From NCBI GenBank assembly GCA_002506365.1, contig DAXK01000006.1:196-55180 (forward strand): DNA of 54,985 nt. The letters are read 5' to 3'. Made by a program: the position numbers and the translations under genes. Positions 33,238 through 41,593 of the stretch are shown one piece after another (the stretch's first letter is position 1; each line of letters opens with the position of its first letter). Below the pieces are notes generated by a model. The model was not told the DNA's origin, ran no database searches, and was given only the letters and a program-made list of their open reading frames with translations. This stretch comes from an archaeon UBA583 (GTDB lineage: Archaea; Nanobdellota; Nanobdellia; Woesearchaeales; UBA583).

Positions 33238-33245
33238 TTTATAAA
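33238..33245 (-). promoter_or_regulatory. TATA box of the ribosomal/RNA polymerase operon
   Basis: A perfect tttataaa octamer centred 27.5 bp upstream of the uS13 ATG. It is the only good core promoter seen for the seven-gene operon. Confidence 0.6.
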
Positions 33246-33625
33246 TGTTGTCTAGTCGATGTTTATTTATAGTTAAAGTCACTAGGCCAAGTAACAACAA
33301 AAACAAATTATAACAAATATCAACAATACAAGCCATATCAAATAAAAATAAAAAAATAAAATAAAAAAATAATTTTTTCAAAAAAATAAAAATAAATAAA
33401 AAATCCCAAAAAACTAAACTAACATTTAAGCCTAATTTTAAGTTAAAATTCTAAAGAATATTAATAAAGTTAAAAAAAGGTCAAAAAAATGAAAAAAAAT
33501 GAAAAAATAAAGATAAATATAATAAATAAAACCATAGAGAGTTTTAAAAAAAACTCCAAAAGTTTATCGAAATTCTCTATAAAATTTTAACAAACAATTA
33601 TATATAATTAAAAAAATAAAACAAT
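33246..33625. other. 380-bp gap with an interrupted hairpin
   Basis: This gap separates the ribosomal operon from a rightward GNAT gene. It includes upstream promoter DNA for uS13 and, at 33534-33580, an interrupted hairpin (atagaga and tctctat arms, plus an inner gagttt/aaactc stem). The TATA-like atatataa near 33600-33607 is ~24 bp before the GNAT start. Most of the rest is low-complexity A-rich sequence. I see no tRNA or clear gene. Confidence 0.4.
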
Positions 33626-34282
33626 ATGATTACCAAAATTTACAAAATTAATAATTCTAATAAAAAAGAATTAAATCAAATTTGTGAACTTTTTTCAAAT
33701 AATTCTTACCAAGACCACCAATACAAAAAAATTTCTAAAGACCAAAATAAAATAAAAGAACTAATCAAAATTCAAACCAAACAACTCCTACAATCAAACA
33801 ATAACTCAATTGAAATATACTCTCCAAACGATAAACTTCAATCCATAATAATCCTAATTAATACAAAAGATAAAGATTATGCTAAAAAAATATTCTCAAA
33901 CAAAAATTCCATAAAACAATTCAAACAAATTAAAAAACAATTTTCATACCTTAAAACAATAAAAATATTGCTACATACAATTAAAACTAATAACACACTA
34001 AAAAAACTAATTTCAAAATCAGACTATTTACTATATAACATAATTGTCGACAATAAAGCAAAAGGACAAGGCCACGCAACTAAACTTTTAAATCCAATAC
34101 TAAACAAATTTGATAACGAAAAACTAACCTGTAAACTTTTAACCCACAACCCATCAAACACTCACATTTACGAACACTTTGGATTTAAAATTGATGATTT
34201 AAAAACCGAAAATAAAATTAAAAATTATATAATGATAAGACACCCACAAATAAATAAAATAAGAATTAAAAAACAATTCTAA
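33626..34282 (+). CDS. GNAT-family acetyltransferase
   Basis: A 218-residue N-acetyltransferase-like protein. The acetyl-CoA-binding motif A is IIVDNKAKGQGHATKLLNPIL (about residues 138-158; the usual Q/R-x2-G-x-G/A is GQGHA). It is followed by NPSNTHIYEHFGFKI, the motif B region with the conserved Tyr and GF. The N-terminal half is lysine- and asparagine-rich and poorly conserved, and may hold the substrate site. The substrate is unknown. It is likely leaderless. Confidence 0.72.
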   Translation: MITKIYKINNSNKKELNQICELFSNNSYQDHQYKKISKDQNKIKELIKIQTKQLLQSNNNSIEIYSPNDKLQSIIILINTKDKDYAKKIFSNKNSIKQFKQIKKQFSYLKTIKILLHTIKTNNTLKKLISKSDYLLYNIIVDNKAKGQGHATKLLNPILNKFDNEKLTCKLLTHNPSNTHIYEHFGFKIDDLKTENKIKNYIMIRHPQINKIRIKKQF

Positions 34283-34337
34283 ATTTCTCAAAAATAGTAA
34301 ATATAATTTATAAACATAAAACAAAAATAAAATTAAT

Positions 34338-34715
34338 ATGAACCAAGACGAATTAATTAATTGGATTAAAACCCAACAACAAAATAATTTTTCAAAACAG
34401 CAAGTATACCAAACCCTAATTAATAATAAATTAGACTCAAACCTTGCAACCCAATTAATTAACCAAGTATACACACCCCAACAAGAACAAATAAATAATC
34501 CACAACCACAAAATAATCAAACCACTAACCCAATCCAAAATCCAAACCCAAATCAAAAATTTGATATAAATAATCCACACCCCTCAAAAAAACAAATACT
34601 AATCACAATTGGAATATTACTATTAATTTCACTAATTGTATTAACAGGACTATACTTTATGTTTAACTCAAACTCAGAAGATACAATTAATAAAAATCAA
34701 GTTTTCACAGATTAA
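34338..34715 (+). CDS. Q/N-rich membrane-anchored protein
   Basis: A 125-residue protein in three parts. Residues 1-47 form a small helical domain (ELINWIKTQQQNNFSKQQVY, then NLATQLINQVY). Residues ~48-84 are a low-complexity linker of Gln, Asn and Pro. Residues ~89-110 form one transmembrane helix (ILITIGILLLISLIVLTGLY), followed by a short tail. The N-terminal helical unit (I-x3-G/N-Y/F-S-x2-Q-V/I-x-x-A/T-L) resembles repeats found in many DPANN proteins, known to me only as hypothetical. Topology suggests the domain faces the cytoplasm. Function unknown. A TATA box at 34307-34314 is centred 27.5 bp upstream. Confidence 0.55.
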   Translation: MNQDELINWIKTQQQNNFSKQQVYQTLINNKLDSNLATQLINQVYTPQQEQINNPQPQNNQTTNPIQNPNPNQKFDINNPHPSKKQILITIGILLLISLIVLTGLYFMFNSNSEDTINKNQVFTD

Positions 34716-34758
34716 ATAAAAAATAAAATAAAAATAATTTAATTTAAAACAAATAAAA

Positions 34759-35937
34759 TTATTTTCTAATTGCATCAACTAAAACTAAATCTGCTGCCTG
34801 CTTACTTGGCAAATAACCTGAAACAACTCCAATAAAAAAACTAAATATCAACAATCCAACAGCCGCCAACCAATCAAACTCAATAACTAAAAAAGTAAAT
34901 CCACTAGTCTTAGCAACTATCTCAAAAACCACTGAAACTAAAACTGCTAAAATTATTCCTAAAAAACCACCCAATAAACCAAACATCCCAGCTTGAAAAA
35001 CAAACATAAATAAAATATCAAAATCTCTAGCTCCAATAGCTTTCATAATCCCAATATCTTTTTGCTTTTCTGAAACTACAACATACATAGTATTTACAAT
35101 CCCTAAAGCTCCAACCAATAAAGCAATAAATCCAATACCTCCTAAAGTATATTTAATAATATCTAAAATAGTATTAACACTACCAAGTAAATCTTGTGGA
35201 GAACGAATATCCAAAATATCCTCTCCAACACGACTATCCAAAAATATTTGTAAATTATTTTGAGCTAAAGTTATATCATACCCCTCAACAACAATTACAT
35301 CAAATAAACTAATATCATCCCCCAAATCAAAAATAGTTCTTAAAGTATCAATATTTACAAATACATTCATATCATCCTCAGGATTTCCAAACGACTCTAA
35401 AATTCCGACAACTTTAAATTTAGTGTTTGAAATTTCAATATTTGAACCAACCCTTAAATCCTTTGAAAATAAATCAGTTGCAGCCTTTGAACCTAAAACT
35501 AAAGAATATTTTTCAGACTCCTTAGGAAATCTCCCTAACTCAATCTCAGCCCCATTAGCTTCAAAATAATCTGAAGATAACTTTGTTCCAATAGCCATCC
35601 TAGATACAAACTCAGAACCATGTTTAAACTGAACTCCTTGCATAACATAAGGATAAATCTTATCAACATAAGGTCTACTCTCAACTTGCTTTAACAAATT
35701 ATCATTTAAATCCTCACTAACAGAACCAGACAACCCCGTAACTGTTGAAGTTACATACAACCTATTAGTTCCAAGCTTATCAAACTCAGCATCCAAAGAA
35801 TTAGAAAAACCAGAACTCAATAAAAAAATTAAAAAAATAGTTAAAATTCCCAAACTAATCGCAAACAAAGTCAAAAAAGAAGAAAATTTTTTTTTATATA
35901 AGTCCGAAAGAACTAATCCCATAAGATCATCTAACAT
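34759..35937 (-). CDS. MacB/FtsX-like ABC transporter permease
   Basis: A 392-residue permease. TM1 (~residues 17-41, FSSFLTLFAISLGILTIF) is followed by a large extracytoplasmic MacB_PCD-type domain (~45-255). Three C-terminal helices follow, beginning GFIALLVGALGIVNTMYVVV and the coupling-helix-like EKQKDIGIMKAIGAR, the FtsX hallmark. MacB-type systems use ATP energy to move extracytoplasmic substrates rather than pump through the membrane. It is the third gene of an operon: ATPase (37184-37924), CARDB-type anchored protein (35971-37182), permease. Unlike bacterial MacB the ATPase is a separate protein. Substrate unknown. Confidence 0.9.
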   Translation of the reverse strand: MLDDLMGLVLSDLYKKKFSSFLTLFAISLGILTIFLIFLLSSGFSNSLDAEFDKLGTNRLYVTSTVTGLSGSVSEDLNDNLLKQVESRPYVDKIYPYVMQGVQFKHGSEFVSRMAIGTKLSSDYFEANGAEIELGRFPKESEKYSLVLGSKAATDLFSKDLRVGSNIEISNTKFKVVGILESFGNPEDDMNVFVNIDTLRTIFDLGDDISLFDVIVVEGYDITLAQNNLQIFLDSRVGEDILDIRSPQDLLGSVNTILDIIKYTLGGIGFIALLVGALGIVNTMYVVVSEKQKDIGIMKAIGARDFDILFMFVFQAGMFGLLGGFLGIILAVLVSVVFEIVAKTSGFTFLVIEFDWLAAVGLLIFSFFIGVVSGYLPSKQAADLVLVDAIRK

Positions 35938-35970
35938 TTTAAAAATAAAAATAAAAAATTAAATAAATAA

Positions 35971-37182
35971 TTATTTATTTCTCCCTCTTTTCTTTCCAAA
36001 ATAAAATGCTCCAACTAATAAAATTACAAAAACAACATAAACCATCGGAGAACTCCCACTCGCCTTATTAGCTCCAGCTAAACCAAAAGTTCCAATATCT
36101 GAATCAGAATAAATCGAAACAGGAACAGAAACTAATTTTTCAGTAGGTTGATTATAACTATCTAAATAACTAACTTTTAAATTAATATTTTTAACATCCT
36201 CAGACTCAACAAAAACATCAGACTGAATAGTTTGAAAATCATCAGGATTTAAATCCCCAACATACTGAATTAAACCAGATAAAACATTATACCCATCACC
36301 ATCTAAAACTTCAACCAAAGTTCCCTTAATAGAACTTGTTCCAGGGTTTGCAATTGCAAAAGTAAAAGTCCCCTTTCCAGTAGAATAAAATTCTTGAGAA
36401 TCCAAACTTAAACTTAAAACAGGTTCAGAAAAAATCTTAACAGTTAAAAATACAGTCTTAGTATACTCATTTCCTAAATCATCCTTAAAAGAAATATCTG
36501 CAGGAATTAAATAAGGTTTAGACTCAGCCTCAGGACTCACAATTAAATCAAAACCAAAATTAATTTCTTTTCCTTGTGATAAATCCCCTAAAACTTTCAA
36601 ATTAGTCCCAGAATTTAAACTAAAAACCTTAGAATCAACATCTGCTAAATTTAAAACAACAACCATATCTCTTAATGCATTTAAATTTAAATTTTCAACA
36701 GTTACATCTAATCTTGTAACCTCCCCTGGTGCTACAACTGGCGCATCAGTTTTTTTAATATTTAAACCAGAAAATGTACTCCCAACTAAAATATCAACAG
36801 TATCCTCAATTAAAACATCAGACTCAATTACAAACTTTAAAGAATTCAAACCTAAAGGAGCATCCCCCCCAACTAAAATTTTAAATCTTTTAATAACTGA
36901 ATTTTTACCAGCAATTACACCTAAATTCTCAACAGAATCTTGACCATCTGCAACCTTAAAATTTAAAGTTTCCTCAAAAGCTAAAGTAGCTCCAACAACA
37001 TTATCACTACCAAAATTTGAAACCTTAACAGAAACATAAACAAAACTACCCGGATTTACTAAATCAGGAGTTTGCTCAACCAATTCTAAATTTAATCCCC
37101 CAGCTGCAAAACATACAGATGATAAAGATAAACTTAGCACAATTAACATAAATACATTTAATAATTTTTTTGCGTAATTCAT
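35971..37182 (-). CDS. Secreted CARDB/COG1361-like protein, C-terminally anchored
   Basis: A 403-residue extracytoplasmic protein. Signal peptide ~1-27 (cut after VCFAA). Then three or four beta-sandwich repeats of CARDB/NEW3 type, with phrases such as VNPGSFVYVSVKVSNFGSDN, VAPGEVTRLDVTVENLN and FTFAIANPGTSSIKGTLVEV. One C-terminal helix (~378-396, YVVFVILLVGAFYF) is followed by a basic tail (GKKRGRNK). It is encoded between the ATPase and permease of a MacB-like ABC system, with gaps of 1 and 33 bases. By position it could be the extracytoplasmic adaptor, replacing the bacterial MacA role. That is inference. Confidence 0.8.
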   Translation of the reverse strand: MNYAKKLLNVFMLIVLSLSLSSVCFAAGGLNLELVEQTPDLVNPGSFVYVSVKVSNFGSDNVVGATLAFEETLNFKVADGQDSVENLGVIAGKNSVIKRFKILVGGDAPLGLNSLKFVIESDVLIEDTVDILVGSTFSGLNIKKTDAPVVAPGEVTRLDVTVENLNLNALRDMVVVLNLADVDSKVFSLNSGTNLKVLGDLSQGKEINFGFDLIVSPEAESKPYLIPADISFKDDLGNEYTKTVFLTVKIFSEPVLSLSLDSQEFYSTGKGTFTFAIANPGTSSIKGTLVEVLDGDGYNVLSGLIQYVGDLNPDDFQTIQSDVFVESEDVKNINLKVSYLDSYNQPTEKLVSVPVSIYSDSDIGTFGLAGANKASGSSPMVYVVFVILLVGAFYFGKKRGRNK

Positions 37183-37183
37183 T

Positions 37184-37924
37184 TTATTCTATTTTTTTTT
37201 TAATTTTTAATTTATTTTTAATAACTTTTTTATTTTTAATATCGGAAATAATTTTTCCATCAATTAAAGTAATAATTCTATCAGCATACAAAGAAAGTTT
37301 ATCATCATGAGTAACTAAAATAATAGTTTTTCCATTACTATGTAACTCCCTTAAATAATCCATTACAATAACACCAGTTTTAGAATCTAAATTTCCTGTT
37401 GGCTCATCTGCTAAAATAATATTTGGTTTATTCGCTAAAGCTCTCGCAATCGCAACCCTTTGTTGTTGCCCACCAGATAACTCTGAAGGTTTATTAATTA
37501 ACTTATGACCCATATCTAAATCAGTTAAAAGTTTAGTTGCAATTTTTGACCTATCACTTGGAGAAACTCCTTGAAAAATCATTGGTAACTCAACATTTTC
37601 CTTAGAAGATAAAGTTTTAATTAAATTAAACTTTTGAAAAATATATCCAATTTCCTTTCCACGAACTCTAGCTAATTCAGCCTTTGAAAGTGAAGAAATT
37701 TTTTTTCCAGAAAGTAAAATCTCCCCTTTAGATGGCTCATCCAAACAACCAATTTGATTAACCGCAGTAGTCTTACCAGAACCAGATTTACCAACAATTG
37801 CAATAAACTCTCCAGCCCCTACAGCAAAAGAAATTCCCTCCAATGCATGAACAGTTGTATCTCCCAAACAATAAGTTTTCCAGATATCTCTCAATTCAAT
37901 TACAGGAACATTATTTTTAGCCAT
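37184..37924 (-). CDS. ABC transporter ATP-binding protein (MacB/LolD type)
   Basis: A 246-residue nucleotide-binding subunit. Walker A GKSGSGKT at 45-52, ABC signature LSGGQQQR at 149-156, Walker B ILADEP near 170-175 followed by TGNLD, and the H-loop His in ILVTHD near 207. The THALEGISF-like start (TVHALEGISFAVGAGEF) and the FQKFNLIKTLSS Q-loop are typical of the LolD/MacB group. A lysine-rich tail (KNKKVIKNKLKIKKKIE) ends the protein. It forms an operon with the CARDB-type protein (1-base gap) and the permease. A TATA-like atatataaata lies at about 37943-37953. Confidence 0.93.
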   Translation of the reverse strand: MAKNNVPVIELRDIWKTYCLGDTTVHALEGISFAVGAGEFIAIVGKSGSGKTTAVNQIGCLDEPSKGEILLSGKKISSLSKAELARVRGKEIGYIFQKFNLIKTLSSKENVELPMIFQGVSPSDRSKIATKLLTDLDMGHKLINKPSELSGGQQQRVAIARALANKPNIILADEPTGNLDSKTGVIVMDYLRELHSNGKTIILVTHDDKLSLYADRIITLIDGKIISDIKNKKVIKNKLKIKKKIE

Positions 37925-37974
37925 AAACTTACATCATAAACACAATATATAAATAATATTAACTACTTTTAGAT

Positions 37975-37989
37975 GTTTGAATATCAAAC
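37975..37989. promoter_or_regulatory. Short dyad upstream of the MacB-like operon promoter
   Basis: Arms gtttga (37975-37980) and tcaaac (37984-37989) around ata. It lies 50-65 bp upstream of the ATPase start and just upstream of the TATA-like box, a position for an activator or repressor site. Six-base arms give modest support. Confidence 0.3.
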
Positions 37990-38014
37990 TTGTAAACTAA
38001 ATTAAATAAGTTAT

Positions 38015-38614
38015 TTATTTATATCTTGAACCATAATACCTATAAAATTCCTTATCACTACTAACTCTACTAAAAACATCAATTTGATAATTAATTTTTG
38101 CTTGCATCGATGGAATTGTAATTAAAGGAAAAAATAAAATTGGCATAAAATAATACATCTCAAAAGGTAACAAAACTAAAGGAAAAAAACCAACCCAAAA
38201 AAATAAATACCAAATAAATCCATTACTAGAAGTAAACTTCCCAAAACAAATACAAAAATCATACAAATACTGTAAAAATAAAAAAATAATTAAAAACCAA
38301 CCAACCAAATCAACCCAAAATAAAATATCTAAATACCTATAAAAAATTAACTTTTTTAAAATCCCCATAGAAATTAACCAAGAAAATGGAATTAAAAACA
38401 TAACAATTAATCCTCTATTTGAATCTGGAGCCTTTCCAAAATCTAACTCCTCATTAACATCAAATTTTTCAAAACGTAAATTCATCATATAAATCCAATT
38501 AATAAAATAAGTCCCAAAACTCAAAATCATATAAATTAAAACTTTAATTGGAGACTTAGGTTCAAAATTTGAATAAAATTTTTCTAAAATTGAACGCTTT
38601 TCAATAATAATCAT
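38015..38614 (-). CDS. DUF4234-like membrane protein
   Basis: From the ATG at 38614 a 199-residue membrane protein with four or five helices. PIKVLIYMILSFGTYFINWI near the N-terminus resembles the start of DUF4234 proteins (kv..l..iTlGiY..yW). Acidic FDVNEELDFGKAPDSNRGLI separates helices 1 and 2. An in-frame ATG at 38653 is rejected: a TATA-like aaatataaaaa near 38636-38646 is centred ~25.5 bp from 38614 and overlaps the longer reading. Function unknown. It stands alone between the ABC operon and tRNA-Lys. Confidence 0.55.
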   Translation of the reverse strand: MIIIEKRSILEKFYSNFEPKSPIKVLIYMILSFGTYFINWIYMMNLRFEKFDVNEELDFGKAPDSNRGLIVMFLIPFSWLISMGILKKLIFYRYLDILFWVDLVGWFLIIFLFLQYLYDFCICFGKFTSSNGFIWYLFFWVGFFPLVLLPFEMYYFMPILFFPLITIPSMQAKINYQIDVFSRVSSDKEFYRYYGSRYK

Positions 38615-38749
38615 ATTAAACAAATAAAAACTAACAAATATAAAAATTAACATTAACTACAAAATTAATATAAAAATAAATACTAAAATTCTCAAAATAG
38701 AAATTTAGATAATTAGAATTTAAAAACTGAGGTTGAATGGATTAGTAAA

Positions 38750-38824
38750 CGAGTCGCACGGGATTCGAACCCGCGGCCTACGGATTAAGAGTCCGTCGCT
38801 CTAACCAGGCTGAGCTAGCAACTC
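38750..38824 (-). tRNA. trnK-CTT: tRNA-Lys (anticodon CTT)
   Basis: A 75-base tRNA. Acceptor gagttgc pairs with gcgactc (one T-G), discriminator G. Anticodon stem ACGGA/TCCGT with loop CTCTTAA gives anticodon CTT. T arm GCGGG-TTCGAAT-CCCGT. No encoded CCA and no intron. It is GC-rich against its surroundings. Confidence 0.95.
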
Positions 38825-38924
38825 ACAAGTCACCATTCAACCCTCAATAGTATTAAAAAACTAAAAACCCTTTATAAAAGTTTCCAAAATGAAACTTTTT
38901 ACACTTAAACCAAAAAGACACATT

Positions 38925-38932
38925 TTTATAAA
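38925..38932 (+). promoter_or_regulatory. TATA box of the cation exchanger gene
   Basis: A perfect tttataaa octamer centred 25.5 bp upstream of the ATG at 38954. Confidence 0.6.
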
Positions 38933-38953
38933 AACTTTAACAATAAATAAATC

Positions 38954-39895
38954 ATGGAACTAATAGTATACATTTGCGTATTTATAGTAGGATTCTACAT
39001 AATTAGTAAATCCGCAGACTACTTTGTAGACGAAGCAGCTAACATTGGACTAAAATACGGAATGAGTAAACTTATGATTGGACTAACAATCGTTGCAATC
39101 GGAACATCACTACCTGAAATGATAACATCACTTGGATCAATTCTATTCACAGAAAATTACTCAGAATTTATAATCGGAACAACTCTTGGAAGTAACATTA
39201 CAAATATACTATTAGCATTTGGAGTTTTTTTAATTGCATCAAAAAAATTCTACATTCAAAAAAGACAATTATTTAACTTAATATCATTACTAGGAACATC
39301 CCTTATTTTTATAATATTTATACTCTTTGGATTTGTAACTCAAATTGCTGTAATCCTAGTTATCTTTTACACATACTATATACTATACCTAAAAAGATAT
39401 CAAAAAACTGAAATTGTAGAAATTGAAGAAGAATATGTAGATAAAGTAAATCACGGAGTTGGAGGTTCATTCTTTATTATATTTACAAGTTTCCTTGGAC
39501 TATTCGCCGGAGCAAAACTTACAGTTTTTGGAATTGAAAACATTGGATTCTCCCTAGGAGTTCCAGCAGCATTTCTAAACTTAGCAGTTGTCTCAATTGC
39601 AACATCTCTCCCAGAAATTGGAGTTACAATCGCCTCAGCAAAAAAAAAAGAATACCTTATGGCAATTGGAAACATAATTGGAACAAACATTATGAATATA
39701 TGTTTAATTATCGGAACCTCTGGATTCTTCGGATACTATGCTATCGATACTCAACTATACAAAAGTTCAATAATTATATTTGCTATCGCAACAATACTAT
39801 TCTCCTTTCTTATATTTAGAAAAAAATTCACAGCAAAATGGGGATACCTATTCCTATTTCTCTACGCAATATATCTAATTACAATTTTTTTATAA
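38954..39895 (+). CDS. CaCA-family Na+/Ca2+ (cation) exchanger
   Basis: A 313-residue membrane antiporter with about ten helices and two inverted alpha repeats. Repeat 1: VAIGTSLPEMITSL (residues ~47-60) and GTTLGSNITNILLAFG (~75-90). Repeat 2: VSIATSLPEIGVTIASA (~212-228) and IGNIIGTNIMNICLIIG (~237-253). The Ser/Thr, Pro-Glu and Asn residues in these motifs coordinate the ions in NCX_Mj-type structures. The length matches the archaeal branch. It likely extrudes Ca2+ with Na+ or H+. It is followed by the SBDS gene 41 bases later, which has its own TATA-like tttatata at 39907-39914. Confidence 0.92.
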   Translation: MELIVYICVFIVGFYIISKSADYFVDEAANIGLKYGMSKLMIGLTIVAIGTSLPEMITSLGSILFTENYSEFIIGTTLGSNITNILLAFGVFLIASKKFYIQKRQLFNLISLLGTSLIFIIFILFGFVTQIAVILVIFYTYYILYLKRYQKTEIVEIEEEYVDKVNHGVGGSFFIIFTSFLGLFAGAKLTVFGIENIGFSLGVPAAFLNLAVVSIATSLPEIGVTIASAKKKEYLMAIGNIIGTNIMNICLIIGTSGFFGYYAIDTQLYKSSIIIFAIATILFSFLIFRKKFTAKWGYLFLFLYAIYLITIFL

Positions 39896-39936
39896 AACAA
39901 ATTAAATTTATATACTAATTCTTTTTTATTTTATTT

Positions 39937-40638
39937 ATGGTAAAAGTAGATGAAGCTTTTGAAGTTAAATACAAAAAAGCAAAAGCAAATTTTGAAGTAT
40001 TAGTAGATTTTGATAAATTAAACGAATTTAAAAAAAACCAAGAAAAAGTTTCTGTATTTGATGTTTTAGCAGACGATAAAGTTTTCAAAGATCAAAAAAA
40101 AGGAGAACTAGCATCAGAAAATGAACTAGAAACACACTTTAACACTAACAATCAAGAACAAATTCTAAAAACAATTTTATTAGAAGGTGAATGTCAAATT
40201 CCAACAGCCTACAAAAATAAATTAAGAGAAGAAAAGAAAAAACAAGTTGTAAACTACATCTCTGAAAATGCTACAAATCCTCAAACAAGAGGAAAATACG
40301 CAAATACAATGATTCAATCAGAAATCGATAAACTAAGATTCAATTATGAAATTAATAAAGACTACATTCCACAAGCAAATGAAGTTTTAAAATTACTAAA
40401 AAAAGTAATGCCAATTGCAATTACAAAATCAAAAATTCAAATGAGAATCCCTGGAATGCACTGTGGAAACTTTTACGGACAATTTAGACAACTAGGAAAA
40501 ACAACTAACGAAAAATTTGACGATAATGGAAACTTATGCTTAGAAATGGAAGTTTCAGACTCAGTAGTTGATAGAGTAATTGAAGAAATTAAAAGAAAAT
40601 CAAATAACGAAGCTGAATACGTAGTTTTGAACGAATAA
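39937..40638 (+). CDS. sdo1: Ribosome maturation protein SBDS/Sdo1
   Basis: A 233-residue protein with the three SBDS domains. The N-terminal FYSH domain (VKVDEAFEVKYKKAKANFEV, then SVFDVLADDKVFKDQKKGE) is followed by the helical domain (LREEKKKQVVNYISENATNP, TRGKYANTMI) and the C-terminal ferredoxin-like domain (MPIAITKSKIQMRIPG). SBDS and the GTPase EF-2/Efl1 release the anti-association factor aIF6 from new 50S subunits. Archaeal SBDS often lies with exosome genes; none are seen here. It has a TATA box 26.5 bp upstream. Confidence 0.94.
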   Translation: MVKVDEAFEVKYKKAKANFEVLVDFDKLNEFKKNQEKVSVFDVLADDKVFKDQKKGELASENELETHFNTNNQEQILKTILLEGECQIPTAYKNKLREEKKKQVVNYISENATNPQTRGKYANTMIQSEIDKLRFNYEINKDYIPQANEVLKLLKKVMPIAITKSKIQMRIPGMHCGNFYGQFRQLGKTTNEKFDDNGNLCLEMEVSDSVVDRVIEEIKRKSNNEAEYVVLNE

Positions 40639-40770
40639 ATCTCACAACTCTTCAAAAATAATATTTATTAAAATATAAAAATTAATTTAATTTTTTAATT
40701 AAACCTAAATCAGTATCTCTAAATCTCCAAATTAATACCACCAATATATATAAGATGTTCCATATACCTA

Positions 40771-40811
40771 TTTTAGATTTTAATATTTATAAACATTATT
40801 TATATCTAAAA
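40771..40811. terminator. Inverted repeat between convergent genes
   Basis: Perfect 8-base arms ttttagat (40771-40778) and atctaaaa (40804-40811) enclose a second weak dyad (aatatttataaacatt). The location between convergent stops at 40638 and 40827 fits a bidirectional terminator. Confidence 0.4.
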
Positions 40812-40826
40812 CCAATAGAATAAAAA

Positions 40827-41276
40827 TTACTTTATTTCCAACAAATTTGAATAAACTGATTTTTTGAAACTATCCTTATTTAAATTAAATCCATTTGATA
40901 ACAAAAAACCACTAACCAAATCAGTTTTAATACTTTGACAACCTAAAGTTAAAGCTCGATGATTTACTTTATGAATTAATTCCTTCCCAATTCCAATCCC
41001 TCTATACTCTGGCGTCACATATAAAGATTTCAAATTAAAATTTTTATCTCCAAACCTATCCACGACAATTTCTCCGCTTGAAAAACCAACTGGACGAATT
41101 CCACTATAAGCCAAATTATCAAAAGCTAAAAATATATCCTTTTTATAATCATCAGACAAAACTTCATACTCTGAAAACATTGAATTATTTAAAAAAATAT
41201 TCTCAGCTGACAATCTTACCAAACATTCTAAATCAGACTTAAAATTTAAATTTCTAACTTCTACAAGTTTTAACAT
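40827..41276 (-). CDS. GNAT-family acetyltransferase
   Basis: A 149-residue N-acetyltransferase from the ATG at 41276. The acetyl-CoA motif is LKSLYVTPEYRGIGIGKELI (R-G-I-G-I-G = Q/R-x2-G-x-G/A), followed by LGCQSIKTDLV and a GFNL region. An in-frame ATG at 41300 is possible but would overlap the TATA-like ttatataaa at 41301-41309. That box lies 25-30 bp before 41276. The substrate is unknown. It is transcribed away from the tRNA-Gln duplication, which lies immediately upstream. Confidence 0.75.
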   Translation of the reverse strand: MLKLVEVRNLNFKSDLECLVRLSAENIFLNNSMFSEYEVLSDDYKKDIFLAFDNLAYSGIRPVGFSSGEIVVDRFGDKNFNLKSLYVTPEYRGIGIGKELIHKVNHRALTLGCQSIKTDLVSGFLLSNGFNLNKDSFKKSVYSNLLEIK

Positions 41277-41314
41277 AGAATTAGTTATGATTTTTACCAT
41301 TTATATAAATTTCT

Positions 41315-41339
41315 AAAAATAGTCCTATCCAGATTCGAA
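41315..41339 (-). repeat. Duplicated tRNA-Gln 3' end
   Basis: These 25 bases match 41410-41434, the discriminator, acceptor 3' strand and T-loop half of tRNA-Gln plus five flanking bases, with one mismatch (41331). The 70 bases between the copies contain a gtcgg/ccgac hairpin (41341-41356) and a tccgg/ccgga hairpin (41387-41404) that looks like a decayed T arm. Confidence 0.85.
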
Positions 41340-41414
41340 AGTCGGTGTTAGCCGACCACCGAACGAACAAAGTAAGTGACCGTGCGTCCGGTTTGAACTC
41401 CGGATAAACAAAAA

Positions 41415-41487
41415 TAGTCCTATCCGGATTCGAACCGGAGTCATAAGGCTCAGAACCTTAAATGATAGACCACTACACTATAGGACT
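41415..41487 (-). tRNA. trnQ-CTG: tRNA-Gln (anticodon CTG)
   Basis: A 73-base tRNA. Acceptor AGTCCTA pairs with TAGGACT, discriminator A, as in archaeal tRNA-Gln. Anticodon stem TAAGG/CCTTA with loop TTCTGAG gives anticodon CTG. T arm TCCGG-TTCGAAT-CCGGA. No CCA encoded. Its 3' part is duplicated about 95 bases downstream. Confidence 0.94.
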
Positions 41488-41593
41488 TAAATAAAATCGC
41501 AAAAAACATTAAATTAAAATAAATTAATAAATTAATAAATTAACAAATTAAATAATTTTGTTTTAACCATATGTTTAAAATTAATTAAAAAAA

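Noticed and set aside
33489..33590. A 33-codon basic frame (MKKNEKIKINIINKT...) in the gap before the GNAT gene
   Set aside because: It lies across a hairpin in A-rich, low-complexity DNA, has no TATA box at the usual distance, and has lysine/asparagine content expected by chance.
41340..41409. A second, complete tRNA next to tRNA-Gln
   Set aside because: Only a T-arm-like hairpin and a copied 3' end are present; no 5' acceptor strand, D arm or anticodon arm can be drawn.
41519..41552. Short tandem-like repeat of aaattaat units upstream of tRNA-Gln
   Set aside because: Three or four imperfect 8-base units in very AT-rich DNA; a CRISPR or functional repeat array would need longer units and spacers.
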